DNA of 64,000 nucleotides from Aquanectria penicillioides (taxonomy: Eukaryota > Ascomycota > Sordariomycetes > Hypocreales > Nectriaceae): assembly GCA_003415625.1 (NCBI GenBank), contig PYIU01000001.1:4712746-4776745 (forward strand), written 5' to 3'. A model generated the notes under the pieces. The model was not told the origin of the DNA and did no database searches. It saw only the letters and a program-made list of their open reading frames with translations. Shown here piece by piece: positions 1 to 12,838 of the stretch (its first letter is position 1; each line of letters opens with the position of its first letter). The position numbers and the translations under genes are program-made.

Positions 1-854
1 GTCACCAAGCCAGTGGGCAATCGAGTTGATGCAGAAAGTGGCCTGCTGGACGAAGCAAATACGCAGGATACCAGCATAAACGAAACCACCAAGCCAGTCA
101 CCCCAGCCAAGGCCAGCGACCAGGGTAGGGAAAACCAGGGCCATGCCGATGGCGGACTTCAGGAAGTTCCTGTGCTGCCAGACGACGACAGGGTCCTCGT
201 TAAGGTCGGTAATGTCGGTTCGGCCCTGGCGCTTAGGGTTCTGCTTGAAAACCATCCAGCCAAGGTGAGAGTAGAGAAGGCCCTTGCGAACGGAGTAGGG
301 GTCCTTCTCGGTGTCGGTGTATCGGTGGTGGACGCGGTGGCCGTATGACCACCAGCGGATAGAACCCTCAACGGCACCAGAGCCCATGGCGGCGAGGTAA
401 ATCTTGAGGGGAAGAGTGCCCTTGTAGGCAGAGTGGGACCACATACGATGGTAACCTTGATGCCAAGTTAGTCTCGGTGTCATCGGATTTTCCGGAACTC
501 TGCATGTTGTGGGGAACAGGCACAAGCATCGCAATGTGGTGGGAACTTACCGGCAGTGATACCGAGGCCAGTGTTGAAGTAGTAGAAAACGGCCCAGATG
601 GCAGTGTAGAGGCGGAGAGGAACCCAGTAGGCGGAAATGAAGCCGATGATGGGGATGATGACAATCAGGGTGGTGTTGAGCCAGTTGACGTGCTGGTACC
701 AGTTGGACCAGGTCATGGGAAGGTCGGAAATGTGAGGCTTGGTGCTCTTGCTGGCCTCGACCTTGGCAGCAGTGTTGCCACGGAGAGGAACATAGTCCTT
801 GGTGCCATCAGGGAAGTTGGCCGCGGCCTTGGCGTCCACAGAGGACGACGACAT
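1..854 (-). CDS. OLE1: Delta-9 (stearoyl-CoA) fatty acid desaturase, 5' part; gene runs off the left edge
   Basis: Membrane enzyme of the endoplasmic reticulum that puts the first double bond into palmitoyl- and stearoyl-CoA, using electrons from cytochrome b5. Exon 1 is 854-551 and exon 2 starts at 455 and runs past base 1; the 95-nt intron (550-456) has GTAAGT and a TCAAG acceptor and splits a Gly codon. The protein starts [19 protein letters not shown] hydrophobic pair of helices (about residues 45-90) is followed by the first histidine box HRMWSH and the second box HRVHH in the exon 2 part. The third box and the C-terminal cytochrome b5 domain usual in fungal OLE1 would lie outside the window. 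An in-frame ATG at 938 would add 28 residues; I prefer 854 because family members start at a similar distance before the first helix. Reading frame is intact. Confidence 0.95.
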
Positions 855-1096
855 TGTGGCGGGAGGATTGGCTGTGTTGTCGACGATGGTGGTGGAGGAG
901 GGAGAGATGTTGAACGGGCAGAGGAGAGCTGTCGTCAACGACGGCGACGGGGTAATTGGCCTTCTCGAGGAGTGAAAGGAAGGACAAACTCCTAGGCCGG
1001 TAAGAGATCCTCGTTGAGGAGGTTATAAAGGAAAATGGAGAGGAGGGATTGGGGGGGTTGGCGAAGAAAGCCGGTTGGGGCGGAGGCGCCAAAAGG

Positions 1097-1106
1097 ACTT
1101 TATATC
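1097..1106 (-). promoter_or_regulatory. Possible TATA box of the desaturase gene
   Basis: On the minus strand the sequence reads TATAAAG about 245 nt before the desaturase start codon. A second TATAA lies at about 1023-1027 on the same strand. The assignment rests on position and sequence only; transcription starts are not visible. Confidence 0.3.
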
Positions 1107-1142
1107 AGACCCGACCCGGGCTCGGGCGAGTGGTGGATAAGT

Positions 1143-1174
1143 GGGAAGGGAAGGGAAAGGGAAAGGGAAAAAGA
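1143..1174. repeat. Purine-rich GGGAA(A) tandem tract
   Basis: Short tandem units of GGGAA and GGGAAA, just upstream of the putative desaturase promoter. Polypurine/polypyrimidine tracts are common in fungal promoters; no function is claimed. Confidence 0.7.
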
Positions 1175-4100
1175 GGTGGACGGGGCGAGGGGGGGGTGCG
1201 TGGAGTGGAGGAGTGGAGGGAGCGGATGGAGCTGTGTGGGTGGTGGTCGCGACACAACCAAGTGGTTCTGGCACAGCGAAACAGCGAAAAAGCGACGAGG
1301 GAGGAGGCGAAAGACGGGATGGGGTGTCTCTTCTTCGGACTAGGGCCCTTGTTGCGGTTGAACCCTCTTTAGCTGTTGATGGGATGGTTTGTAAGTTGGG
1401 GAATATCGGGGAGCCGAGGTGTGCCAGCAAAGCAGGAGAGCACGGCGAGGCAGCGACGAGATATGGCGGGTTGAAAATGGAGATCTACACACTCAGTTGC
1501 TCAATCCTGCTCGTATCTTTCGGGTAGCCTGCTGAACAAAGACACTATTGCCTCGTGATCCTGCTGCAATCGTCGCATTCAACCTCGGCTTGCTGCTGTT
1601 GGAGGGTATTGATTGATTGATAGGCGTCAGTCATACAGGGTCACGGCCATGATGTGATGGAGTGAAGCTTGAGCACAACAACAGTGTTGGTTTTTCCACC
1701 ATCCACGCCCCCGATGGGCACACACCCTCCAGCAACAAAAAAAAATCCTTTGGGGATGGACGGACGGAAGGCAGCTTTAGCTTGGCCGCCGCCCTCAGGC
1801 ACGTCGCCTCTACGAACTCGCAGCTGGGTCCCCCGGCTTCTTCCCGGTACATGGCCGAAATGGATACCTCCATGGTACTCCCCAAAACCTGGTGGGCAAG
1901 CTAATAAAGCAGAAGGCTGGTGAAACCATCCAGCATTCCATGTTGTTTGACTGGGTGCTTAGAGGAGCCTCGCCATGTGGGAATTCCCACTCTCCACGTT
2001 GAGGTGGCCAGTACCTCGTAAGTATTGCCTCCGTACATATGAAATCACCGATGCTCTTCTCGTTGGCCAACCTGCTCTTGATGCTTTACCCGATCCTGGA
2101 ACTTGCTTGACACCGGCGCTGCACCTTGTTGTGCTGTCCCTTCTACCCTGTTATTGTTGACTTGACAGACCTGGCCGTTTTGAGAGAGGAGGAGTTCTTT
2201 GACAGACGTCATGTCTCAAACTATTCCTACGTGCTACTCTACACGCCCCCTCGCCTCACTCTCTCCCTCAACTTACACAGTGAAACCCCCTGCGTCGAAC
2301 ACCCCAGATCCCTAGATATGCCGATCCAGGAAGACAGATCAAGATCAAGATAAAAGAAAGAAAATGATGCCAGAATTCCCAGAAATCAGCCCACGATCGC
2401 AAAATGCAGCCTCTAGTATTCGACAATTCGAGATCCCCAGTGGCACAGGGCTGGGCTGGGCTGGACAGGCGGGGAACATCATGGACCGTTCTTTTCTGCC
2501 CTCTCTTTTTTTTTTTTTTTTCTTGATTCTCTCTCTCTCTCCCTCTTGCTTTCCCTCCCTCTCGGCTTGTCCTTCTTTTTTGTTTGAGGTGGAACCCTTT
2601 TCCCCCAAGTTTGTCGTCGCGGCTCTCAACACTTGCCACTCTCCCCCCACCCCTTCCCCAACAACTTTTTTTTCCCAGGGTCCCCACTGGCCACTGCCCG
2701 CTCCGGCCCACGGACAAGGGGCCCAATCACTGCGGGCCCGGGCGCCCCGTCCGGCTGCCGTTTGGGACAACAGGCACGGAAGAGACAGGGCTAGGTACCC
2801 CACCACTGCGCCTGTGCGGGCGAGATACATGCGTGTGTGGGCAAGGTACCAGGTATCGCATCGGCTCGCCCAACTACTGCATCACTGAAGAGCCGGCGCG
2901 TGCCTTGCATGTTCAAGGCCAGCAGGGGTCACCATTGTTGCTGACGCTCGGTGCTCAGTGGTTATCCGTACGATTCTCCGTCTCGCTGACCTCCGTCACA
3001 TTTGGAGAAGAAGAGCACCAAAAAAAAGAAAAAGAAAAAAAAAAGAACTCCGCTAATTAATTGGTTGATCTGATTGACTGACTGACTCTGCAATCGCCTA
3101 CACAGCCAGCCCTTTGCTAACGTCTTCCGGCAAATAGAAGCAAACCTAACGGATGTTGCAAACATCAACGCAAAGCAAAGCGCCTTCTTCCACCGCACTT
3201 CTAGTCAGTGAGATGGCTTCTGAGCAGTGATACATGCCTAGTTCCACGCACCCCTGTGGCGAGTTTATGCGGCCGATTGAGCGGGAGATCCTATCCAAAC
3301 CTTCACTGGACGCTCTTTGGTACCGGTGATTCCGGGCTTTAGCACTTGTCCGCAACGACTTGATACGTACGTGCGTGGGCAAAGCCAATTAAGCGCCCAA
3401 AAGGAAAGAAAAAACTCCCGGTAGGCCACTGCGCTATGCATGGCATGACGTGCCTGGGGCCCAGGCAACATCATCCAGTAATCGTTGGCGAACTGTATCT
3501 GCCCGTTGTCAGACTTTCGGCCTAGAAACTCACTCGAGTTTACCCTGCGATTTCCGAGCCACCATGCTCATTGATACCTGACAAGGTCAAGACTGGCAAC
3601 TCAGTCCAAGTCGGTCCAACAGCTGGTCCGAGACGAGGTGCCTTTTGACTCAGATGACGCCTGTGTGTCCCATTCCCGCGGATCCCTTCTGATACATGTC
3701 ACTCAATGGCTCATGCGAACTGTAGTACCGGTGCTCCAGCACTCATCAGACCAGTGCTAGATGTGTCCGATGCCATATGCCAAATGCCAAGTCACCGATT
3801 GTGTTGCTTTCCAGCCCCGGGATCCATATAGCACTCTCAACAAGCTCCCCTACCATACCCAATCTCAGACATTAAATCCCAAGCCAAACCAAGAGAAGCA
3901 TTACATACCCATTTCTGAAACTGGGTTCCCCCATCCATCCATCAATCCATCCCAACTCCTCTACCACCCCAAACCCAGGAAAGTAAGAAAAGAACCCACC
4001 CAACACCAGCTGGCGATGCCTCGGCTCGTTTGCAAATCTTGTGACTTGTGTGTACGATGAGTGAGTGGTGTGCAGCAAAACGCAGACAAGTCATTCTCAA

Positions 4101-4897
4101 GCTTGTTTTTTTTTTTCCCGAGCCCTTCTCCCCCAGCTTTTTCCCCAACAGAAACGCATAGATCGGCTGCGCCAAGCTGAGCGGCGAATCGGACGCTTGG
4201 TCCCGTCCCTTCCCTCGATTTCCCGTTGCCTTCTCAGGTGATCAGAAGGAACTCCGCTACCTACCTTTGGTGCCAGAACCGCCAGGCAGCAAAAAAAAAA
4301 AGTCCGTGAGCTAGAGCCTGTATCACGTCACGTGCTCTTCCTTTTTGCGCAACCTTTCCAGAATGTTTCCGTATTCGGGTGTCGCCCGCGTGGCGCCTAC
4401 CATTCCATTTTTAGACCTGTCAAATTCACCTTGAAACCAGCGAAATTCGGAGAACTCACAAATAACTTTCTAAACCTCTCTCTCGGATCAATCACTCTCC
4501 CCAATTCAGGTTGTAATATTTATTAATTCAACTGCGTGATCTGTGGAATCATGCCATCTCATACAGTTCATATCCTCAATCGCATCCGGCTTTGACAACC
4601 CAAATAAGAAGTGAAATGGTTGTGGATCAATTACGAAAAGATACAGAAAAAGATACTGCCATATAACCGTTTTTTTTTCTTTCACATAAACCTTCATAGC
4701 ACCAAAGATGGAGTGTTCCTTCTCATGCTTCCAAATAATGAAATCCCAAGAAATGAAACCTAATGCTCGCGTCTCCAATGCAAATGCTCTTCCGGTTACC
4801 CGTAAGGAATTAAAAGAGAAAAAAAAAGTTACAATATACATGCGATGACAAGCCATCATACGAACTAGAGAATAGTCAGGCACAAAGGAAATGAATG

Positions 4898-7800
4898 TTA
4901 AATCGTGTCCGTCAAGGTGTGTGTGTCCGTCTTCGTCATAAAGCCTGGTGACCCCAGTTCCACGGTGTTCAAATCTTCATCAATCATCTTCTTACGTCGT
5001 ATCGCATCACCATCATTGGTCGTCAGGTAGACAGCGCCAATCCCGGTCAGCGACTCCGAGTTCTGCACCTTAGTAGCGTCTGCTTCATCAGATGCTACTT
5101 CATCTCTCACTTTTATACACTCCTCGCTTTTCATTGGCGGTTTCTCTCCCATCTGGCTCGGAATTGTCTTGTCCTCTGCACTGTCGTGTGCCTTTGAGGG
5201 AGTGACCGTTCTCGAAGATGTTTCTGTGACACTTTGTTGAGGTCCAGGTGCTGTGGTACCCTGCACCTCAGATATGTTGGGTTGGTGCTCTGTTGGCATC
5301 TCTAATTTCCGTATCTCCGAGGCATCTTTTCCTCCATTGCTCTGTGTGACCGGAACTTGGCCCAAGAGATTTTCTTCCATCATTTTTGGCGCATCATGAG
5401 GCTTTTTGGTTTCCTCGGATCGCGTAGTTGGGTCGGTCTTCGGCAACAACTCTTCATCTATTTGTGCCACCTCCTTCAAAGCCTCAGCAGATGGCATCAC
5501 AACATCACAAGCGCTGTCCGCCCTCAGAGAGACATAATCTTTCTCGGCTTCTGTCGCGGTTTCCACAGTTTTTTTCGTAACCGACGCATACTCTTCACCA
5601 GCCATCGCTACAGGTTTCTCAGTTATTGAATCCTTTGCGGAATCTCCTAATGTGTATCCCACCTCGGGCTTCTCCACGAATTTGGTTTGTTCCGGTTCGA
5701 TAGGTCCGGGTGGCGTGTTTGTCGATCCAAGATTCACTCCAGATTTAGTCATTGTCGTCATTTCATATTCGGTGGAAGGATTCGTATCATTCCTCGGGAC
5801 TACATCCTCCAACCTATCGTCCAAACTGACATGCGTGGCAAAAAGTGGGCTAGATTCGATGAGTGACGTTTTGTTCACAACAGGCGTTTCCTCCGGGGAC
5901 ATATCCTCGGGATCCACATCGCTGTAGGATGATGGGATATCCCTATTTGCAGCCCATGCCGCTCCGTCATACATACGCCGTGGAGAATCGCAGCGATCGT
6001 AATTACTCGGCAGTGGGCTTGGGGGAGATCGGCCTCTGGTGTAGTAGTACGGTTCGTAGGCAGTTGGGCTCGGCTCCGCGTTTGGTCGACTGACACAAGA
6101 CCAGTCGCTGGGAGGCTCGATGGTTCTGATCAGCGGCTGGACTTCTGGTTGGTAGTCATCCCCAAGTATTGGTTCAGTGCGTAGTCTTCATCGACAGACA
6201 TTGGTGGCGGGTTCAATGTGCCTCGATCTTCGTGGTTCGACGGTTGAGGAAACATTCGAAGCAGTGATGATGCCTGGAGTCGTAACCGAGGATCGTCGCT
6301 CAGGCATATCTCAGCCATTTGCCGATACCAATCAGGAATGTTGACCTCGGGGCCCAGAATCAGGGGTCGCCCTTGTGCCTCTGGCTCATCTTCTTGCATC
6401 GCAAGAGCCCACAACACCATGCCCAATTGGTACAGATCAGATTTGACGCCGATGTACATTGAGATGCGTTGGTTGCACTCAATTAACGGTGTTGCCTCTG
6501 GGGGCTCCCATCCCACTGGGCAACCCCTTCTGTTAATGTCGATGATCTTTGCGTCGTTGTTGTCATCGATGACAATGTTGGACAGAGTGAAGTCACCTTG
6601 AACGAAACCAGACTCATGAATGTCGCACAGTCCCTCAACAATCTGGCGAGCCCATTTCTCTCTCGTGGGCCATGGAATGTCAAAGTCGTTATCCTTGCAG
6701 TTCTCATAAATGATGTCGATGAGTGCGCCTTGATCTGCGTAGCTTATCAGAAGTCCCTTGACATACTCATCGTGGTCATCCACAACAACACCGTGGAAAC
6801 GAATGACGTTGCGTGAATGGCGGAGGCGATTGAGAGCATTGACTTCGTACAAAAATTCATCTACTGTATCAGGACTCGGAATCTCCTTCTTGATGAGGGT
6901 TTGGCCGTTTACGTGCACTTTGTATACGAAGCCCGACATGTGCGAGTCAAATACAATATCCTTTTCTCGAACCCTCTTGCAACCAAGGTGCTTAATTTGG
7001 GCAACAGTGGGGTAGGAGATAATTTCCTAGGGAAATGTTAGCTGGGGCAAGTAGCTCAAGGCTAGTTATAACTGACATTCCCATCCTCAACCACGTGGAC
7101 GTGAAGTCTTCCATCTGTGGTCTGGAGCTTCAGATTGGTGACGGTATTGTAGAATTGTATGTCTCGTAAGCTCTCGCGGATTGCCTCATATATTTTAGCG
7201 CTCTTTTCTCTTTGATAGTGAGTATGTATCAAATCCATTTCCAGCGAGTTGGGGGGGGCGTTGCGATAGTCGAGAGATATAGTGACTCGTCGCCATAGGT
7301 GATCCTGTTCCCGATAGGTGACGAAAAACTTTTCCCTTCTTGACCGGTCGCGGAAATGCATGCTGAGGTTAAGGATCCAAACCCTCTCGAGTTCATCATG
7401 AATCATGGCGTCGTACTGAGATGTTGTCAAAGAATGGGCATCTGCCGCTGATAGATTGTCTTGGATTGCACATTCATCAGTGAAGACTGCATCGGTGTCT
7501 TCTTTGTACACCGCCTGGCCCAATTGGGCTTCCGCAATATCGCTCTCCACAATGGTTTCCGGGAAAGGGGCCTCTGGGAAAGGGGCCACCGGGAGGGCGT
7601 CGTGGGGAGTGTCGTCCTGCGGGGAGCCGAGAACGCCCGGATCGCTTATGCGGGGGTCTGCATGAGGCTCTGAGGTAGATGAAGTCCGGGGACCACGGGA
7701 GCGGTGGTCAACCGAGACAGCTCTCCGCTCATCCGGGGTAGGTTCGACGGGAGCCAAGTTAACCCTCTGCTCTGATTGTTGACGCTTGAAAGTCTGGGCT

Positions 7801-8033
7801 CGGGGTAGACCAGGAACCACTCTCCGTGACATACGGCGGATCAGGCCGTCCTTTTCGGGATCGGGTGAACCGTTACGTTGCTCAACATCCAAATGATGGT
7901 CGGTCGGATTAGATGCTGCATTGCTACCATTCTGTCTGCCGAAGAGCTTGCGCAGGAAACCCTGAGTTCCTGACGGTGCTGGTGGTTGCTGAAGTGGTGG
8001 CGGCTCGGATGCTGCGACGTCGGCCTGTGCCAT
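4898..8033 (-). CDS. Diverged serine/threonine-type protein kinase with long disordered flanks (frame broken once)
   Basis: Exon 1 is 8033-7077 (319 codons, start MAQADVAAS in a good ACC-ATG-G context), the 50-nt intron is 7076-7027 (GTCAGT, CTAAC, CTAG), then the kinase part. The N-terminal ~230 residues are disordered and Pro/Ser-rich. The kinase core spans about residues 349-570: a lysine pair in TLIKKEI (~365), a catalytic loop reading QGDFTLSN (Asp ~464) in place of HRD, and DIN (~482) in place of DFG. Catalytic Asp, Asn and metal Asp remain, so activity is possible but unproven. The kinase frame stops at 6130-6132, but another frame is open across that point from about 6159 to the stop at 4898-4900. 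One extra G in the run at 6160-6163 joins them, giving about 1035 residues with a Thr/Ser/Glu-rich tail. Substrates are unknown. An alternative start at 8105 is in frame. The alternative reading is two genes, which I consider unlikely. Confidence 0.75.
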
Positions 8034-8384
8034 GGTCGCGACAATGCGACCACGAATGAAACTGGGAGGGTTGGGAAGATTGGTGAAGTCGTCACCGCGT
8101 CGCACAGCTCAAGGCAGAGAGATATGGCCAAGGACAGGGTATTGATTAAAAGCGGTGGGTTGGCGAAAGGTAACTTAATTACCTAAAATGGGATGGTATT
8201 TGTTGCGGTAGCAGGTAGTGCAGGCACATATGCGAATATGTAGGCCCGCGAGTTTTTGTTCTATAGATGAGAATTGGAGCAGAAAAGAAAAAGAGATGAC
8301 CTGAATTTGCAACAGAGCATAGACCCAAGAATGCAAGCCGACATCTGATGATGGAACAGTGACTACAAACGCACTGGAGAAAAG

Positions 8385-8420
8385 GACGACGACGACGACG
8401 ATGATGAAGACGAAGACGAC
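8385..8420. repeat. GAC/GAT trinucleotide repeat
   Basis: Run of GAC units passing into GAT and GAA units, about 350 bp upstream of the kinase start codon and not inside a gene I can support. Confidence 0.8.
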
Positions 8421-9404
8421 ACTCCTATGAGGGACAAACAACACAGCCCTTCGATTAAACAAGCTCGGCTCTGACGTGAGGTGAGCGAGGAAGAGAAACC
8501 ATGTCTCGCCCGTGGGGAGCGAAGGATAGCAACGGTGAGCGGCGACAGTCGTTTAAGGCGGGAGGTTGGGTGATCAACCAGGAGCGGGTCCTTGATGAGT
8601 AGAGTCTTGGAACGAGACCGGCCGAGGTGGAGGCGAATGCGGCTGAGGCGTAAGACGAAGAAGTGGTGAATGAGACGGGGCGAGACAAGGCAAAGAGCAA
8701 TTCGAATGACGCTGTTGGAGCAGATCAAGAGGTTGAAAGCCAGAGCCCAGGGACCCGGATCGTGAAGAGGTGGACGACAACGACGACCATGAGCTGCACG
8801 ACGACGTGCTGGCCGTGGCCGGTATTAAACGATGACCTACCTACTGGCGGCAGAGAAGCGGGTTTGAGGAGCAAGCGTGAGTGGGCGTTTTAGTGTGGGT
8901 GGGCTGAGTGGGCTTGGGCTTGGGTGGGCTGGATGGTGGATGAGTGCCAAATGGATGATGCGGAGCGGGAAAAGGCGGGCGGAGACGGCGTTGTCACTCT
9001 CTGTGCCCGGGCGGTCGGCTTCGGGCAGTTCAATGAAGGAAGAGCCTTGGGTCGACGAAGTTTGGTACAAGCAGGCCATAGGACCACCCACAAGACCACC
9101 CAACTGTCTCGCCGACGGTTGACTTGGACGCCTAGAAGGCCAAAGAAGCCTGGGGCGCCCTGTCCTACTCCCGGGGATGACGGAAGACGGAGGCTGGGAC
9201 CCAGATGCACAGCGATTTGGCAGGGGGGGGCCACAGGGCAAGAGGGCCGTCTGCCTCACTGACTGGCCAGCAAAGTCACCACTGCCCAGTGTCCACGCAG
9301 GGCTGTGGCCACCCAACCTCATTTGATGGCCCGGGGAAGGATAAGCCTCCGTAGCTCTGACTGGCCTTGGGCTGAAGATGCGTCCATCCATGACCATCCA
9401 AGGA

Positions 9405-9480
9405 CCCTGTCATCTGTAGCCTGTCGCCTGTCGCCCGTTCCCAGTTGTTGTCGGTCGCCTGTCGTCTGTCGCCTGCGGCT
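9405..9480. repeat. Imperfect short repeats of CTGTCGCC type
   Basis: The units CTGTCATCTGTAG, CTGTCGCCTGTCGCC and CTGTCGTCTGTCGCC recur over about 75 bp, followed by a GA dinucleotide run at 9491-9504. This is a simple local duplication array of unknown role. Confidence 0.6.
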
Positions 9481-9979
9481 GCAGCAGTCAGAGAGAGAGA
9501 GAGACGGTGACGCTCGGCGGTGGGGATCGATGAGTTGGCCCCTCTGAAGTCCCTGCCCTCGTCCCATTTTGTCGACGCTAAGCGGGTGGGCACTCGATAG
9601 AAGAGTCAAAAGGGGTCAAGGGGGGCGATGATTGCATCGGGCAGAGGCAATGAGCTTCGTCGGGCACTGACTGAGGCTGTCGATGGACGTTTGGAGACCA
9701 GGGTTGTGTTGCTTGGTGGGATCACGGACGCGGATGTGAGGGAAAATGACCAGCTCAGACGAAGCCGTCCAGTGGCAAGTGATGTGGTTGCAGAGAGTCT
9801 CGTGAGAGATGTAAGGGAGATGTGAAGAGAGAAAAGAGTAAAGTGATCTAGAGTTTGCTTGGGAAAGGGGCCGAAGGAGCCATCTCAATCAAAGTCGCGC
9901 GCAACTTGCATCACAATGGAAGGTTGCTCCATTCTCAGTTTTTCGCCTACACTGTGCCGTACCTACCTGTCTCGGTACC

Positions 9980-9997
9980 TACCTACCTAGGTAGGTA
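9980..9997. repeat. Perfect 18-bp palindrome TACCTACCTAGGTAGGTA
   Basis: The two 9-bp halves are exact reverse complements, and further TACCTACC and GGTAGGTA copies lie on both sides between about 9959 and 10042. Similar shorter arrays appear near 16660, 29650 and 36560, so this is a dispersed intergenic motif rather than a unique element. Confidence 0.85.
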
Positions 9998-12838
9998 CCC
10001 AGGTGGCTGAGGTAGGTGTAGGTAAGCATGTACCTACCTAGGAAACAACTTGATGTGATACCCAACAGGGCAACTGCGAAGCTAGACAGTTGGCTGCCTG
10101 AAATGCTTGCCTTGCAGCCGAGCCATTATTGATTCGGGTGCCAATTACTGACTGCTGTGGGCTTCTCTTCTCTCATTCATTGACTGGTCCGAGTGTTCGC
10201 TCTGGCTGAGATCGGTTCACCGTCAATTAACTGGGAGAGGAAAAAAAAGCCCAGCAGCACCAACAGCCTTCCAAGAAAAGACCAAGAAAAAAAAAGCCAA
10301 GGTGGAGGACGGAGAACCTGACAAACCACTCTGTCGGTGTCGCCAACCAGGGAACCTGGCCCTGGCCAACGGAAAGCTTACTTACCGCCAAACAGTGCGT
10401 GGTATTTTCGCCTGAGCCTGGTCCTCGGGCTCGGGAGGGTTCCCTGCCCTGGATCATGGATGGGATGGCTGACTGAGGACTCTCCCGGGCTCGAACCACG
10501 GGGCGATCTGATCTTCTCCTACCACTGTCAAGTGCCAACCGCACACGCAAGCGGCGACGCCGTTGAGTCCAAGTCCAGTTGGGCATCTGCCAATTCGTGA
10601 CCGTCACCGCCCAACCCAACAACTTTTCTCAACTTAGAACCCCATGACTATGCTAGTTTCGGGGCCAGTCCCAGCAGCCATGCCATGGCTCATGATGAGG
10701 CGACCTGATGCCGTCAACGAATGTCAAAGCCCTGCCCTATCGCCTGTCGACCATGTCATTTCCTAACCCAGTAGATCCACAGGCTCAGCCATGTCGTCTC
10801 CATCCGCTCGCCGTGGTCGACCGTCATCATGTGCATCAACCGGCATATGTATGCTCGCTGACCGGTTGGCTTAGATATTCGCCGACATGGAACAGCCTTT
10901 CTGAACAGGGTCCATTCTACTCCGTACACTGTTGTGTTCTGGCTCACGCATGGCTGCTTTGCATTCAATTGTCTCAGAGGCTTGCATCAAGGAACCACAG
11001 CCGAAAGGGCAATGGCGTACTAGGCATATTCAGTCGGTGAGCTAACCTGATCGATTGTGCGGCTCATGGTCACCCTGTCTCATCTCATCTCATCCAATCT
11101 TGCATTTTCGGCTCGTATCCTGGCTTCCATGAGGGATCAATTCGTTGAAGAAATAATTGAAAAGTGTAGGATTTGATCTCGCTTCAAATATATCTCTATC
11201 GTTTCAGACAATGCACGCCTTGGTACAGATGGTTCTTCCAACATCAAGTGTTTCTAGTTGTCCTGTTTTGCGGCCCAACGCGGGATGACGTTGAATCCAG
11301 CACTTCAGCACACCATCACCAGCGCCTATCTGTGTGATCTGGAAATTCATCACAGCCGCACTGCATCCTTGCCGTTGCCTGTGTTGCTGTTTTGTTACCT
11401 TTTCTGAATTGAATCCCGTTGCGTTGCACAACACCGGAAAGCTTGCGCGAACCACTCCGAAAGTCCAATCGTGAGGTCCAATCCATCCAGCTCACCAGCA
11501 AGCCCAAGATCCGCCCAGAGAACCTTGTGGGGTCAGGCATGAGTGCAGCACCACCACTGCGCTCTCTGATCCAGTGAGGCTGTCCATCTTCGTGACAGGC
11601 TGTCAGCTCGCCATGCAAGCAATGGAACTGCATCCCAGGTCTTTCTCAGCGTTGCGATGCTAAAGGGTCCTTCTTGTCAGCTATTGGACCATTCGCTTCT
11701 CTCGCTTGTCATCTTTGGTCGCATCGAAGCGGGGCTGTACAGTTGAGCCGTCCCCCCGTGTCTGGGAGATGGCCGAGAGAGACTTCCGAGTTGAGTGTCA
11801 TCGGGATCCTAAAACGCTCTCTTGCACCAAATATATCCAATGAATTCAACCACAAGCTCCCGCGCACACATTCACAAATACAAGCACGCACACCCACTCA
11901 GAAATTCGAGCAAGCCCGATTTCATAAACTAGGCCCGTCCCGCCTTGAACCCCACCGATCCCGCATCCCGGATCGACCGAAACCGCACTTGAACCAGGAC
12001 CAGGCCGTGGCGGGCGCGCGATTAGAAGTCCCTCCACCGTTGGGTCCTAACTAACGTTTAAAAAAAGCGCCTCTTCACCCCATTCCCATCGATTGGGTCA
12101 CGACATGACCACATGGCCATCCAGATTACCCTACCAACACTAACTTGTCTATCCTTGCGTCCATGGTTGGCGGCCCGATCACCGGCTTCGGAATAGGATG
12201 AGCCAGCTCACACTCCTTATCTCGAGAATCACATTCAATGCCGTCATTTTGGCTTCCAACTTGGCCATGTGTCATTCGGTTCTGGCGGCGGCTGTCGCCC
12301 ATCGGCTGACTGACAAAGTCCCCGGGGGTTTGACGTCCCTGAGGGCTCTCCGCCTTGGCATCATGACATCAACTAAATCTCAAAAAAAAAAAAAAATGGG
12401 TAGGAACCACGCGGTGCCCACACACACAATTATCACCGCACGTGGGAAAAGACGACGTCGCTTGTCCAATATGTACAATTATACACGGAGGCACCATCGA
12501 CATGCTCGCATCTGCTGCTGCTGATCTGCTCCTCCACTTCCCCAAATAACCACTGATGCTGTTACTGGACGTGCTTCTAAAAGTACAAGGTTCCACATAT
12601 TGGTAATAACAGAGTAGGAGTCTTTATGGTCGTTTCCATCTAGGTTTTCTTGCCCGGTGCCCAAACGCCCCTCAAAATGCCCTGCAGCCTTTCATCTTCT
12701 CGCTCTCGGCTCCCCGCTCTTCGCGGTTCTAGTTGGTTTGCTATGCATGCGGTGGATAGCCCTCCGAATGGGTCTGCATCAGCAAAGCACGGCGCAAACT
12801 GCAGGCGAATCGGCAGTAGTAAATTTTCCCATGCACGT

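Larger units (their letters stand above)
855..4897. other. Gene-free region upstream of the desaturase
   Basis: About 4 kb between the desaturase start and the 3' end of the kinase gene. It holds a purine tract of GGGAA(A) units at about 1143-1174, a T16 run near 2505-2522 followed by CT-rich sequence to about 2580, an A-rich tract near 3020-3050 and several shorter poly-A/T tracts. Open frames here are low-complexity products of these tracts, lack recognisable domains and show no splice-linked continuation. I see no gene that I can support. Confidence 0.6.
8034..12838. other. Gene-free region between the kinase and Lon genes
   Basis: About 4.8 kb upstream of the kinase gene and downstream of Lon. 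It contains a GAC/GAT repeat (8385-8420), imperfect repeats of a CTGTCGCC-like unit (about 9405-9480), a GA run (9491-9504) and TACCTAGGTA palindromes (9970-10045). Several open frames of 60-190 codons occur on both strands but none shows a domain, consistent codon use or splice continuity. Confidence 0.6.

Noticed and set aside
2268..2830. Overlapping minus-strand frames in the desaturase upstream region
   Set aside because: They consist of Lys/Arg/Glu/Gly runs from CT-rich and poly-T tracts and show no splice or domain support.
10470..10520. T-loop-like GGTTCGAGCCC on the minus strand, suggesting a tRNA
   Set aside because: The T-stem does not pair and no anticodon or acceptor stem can be folded around it.
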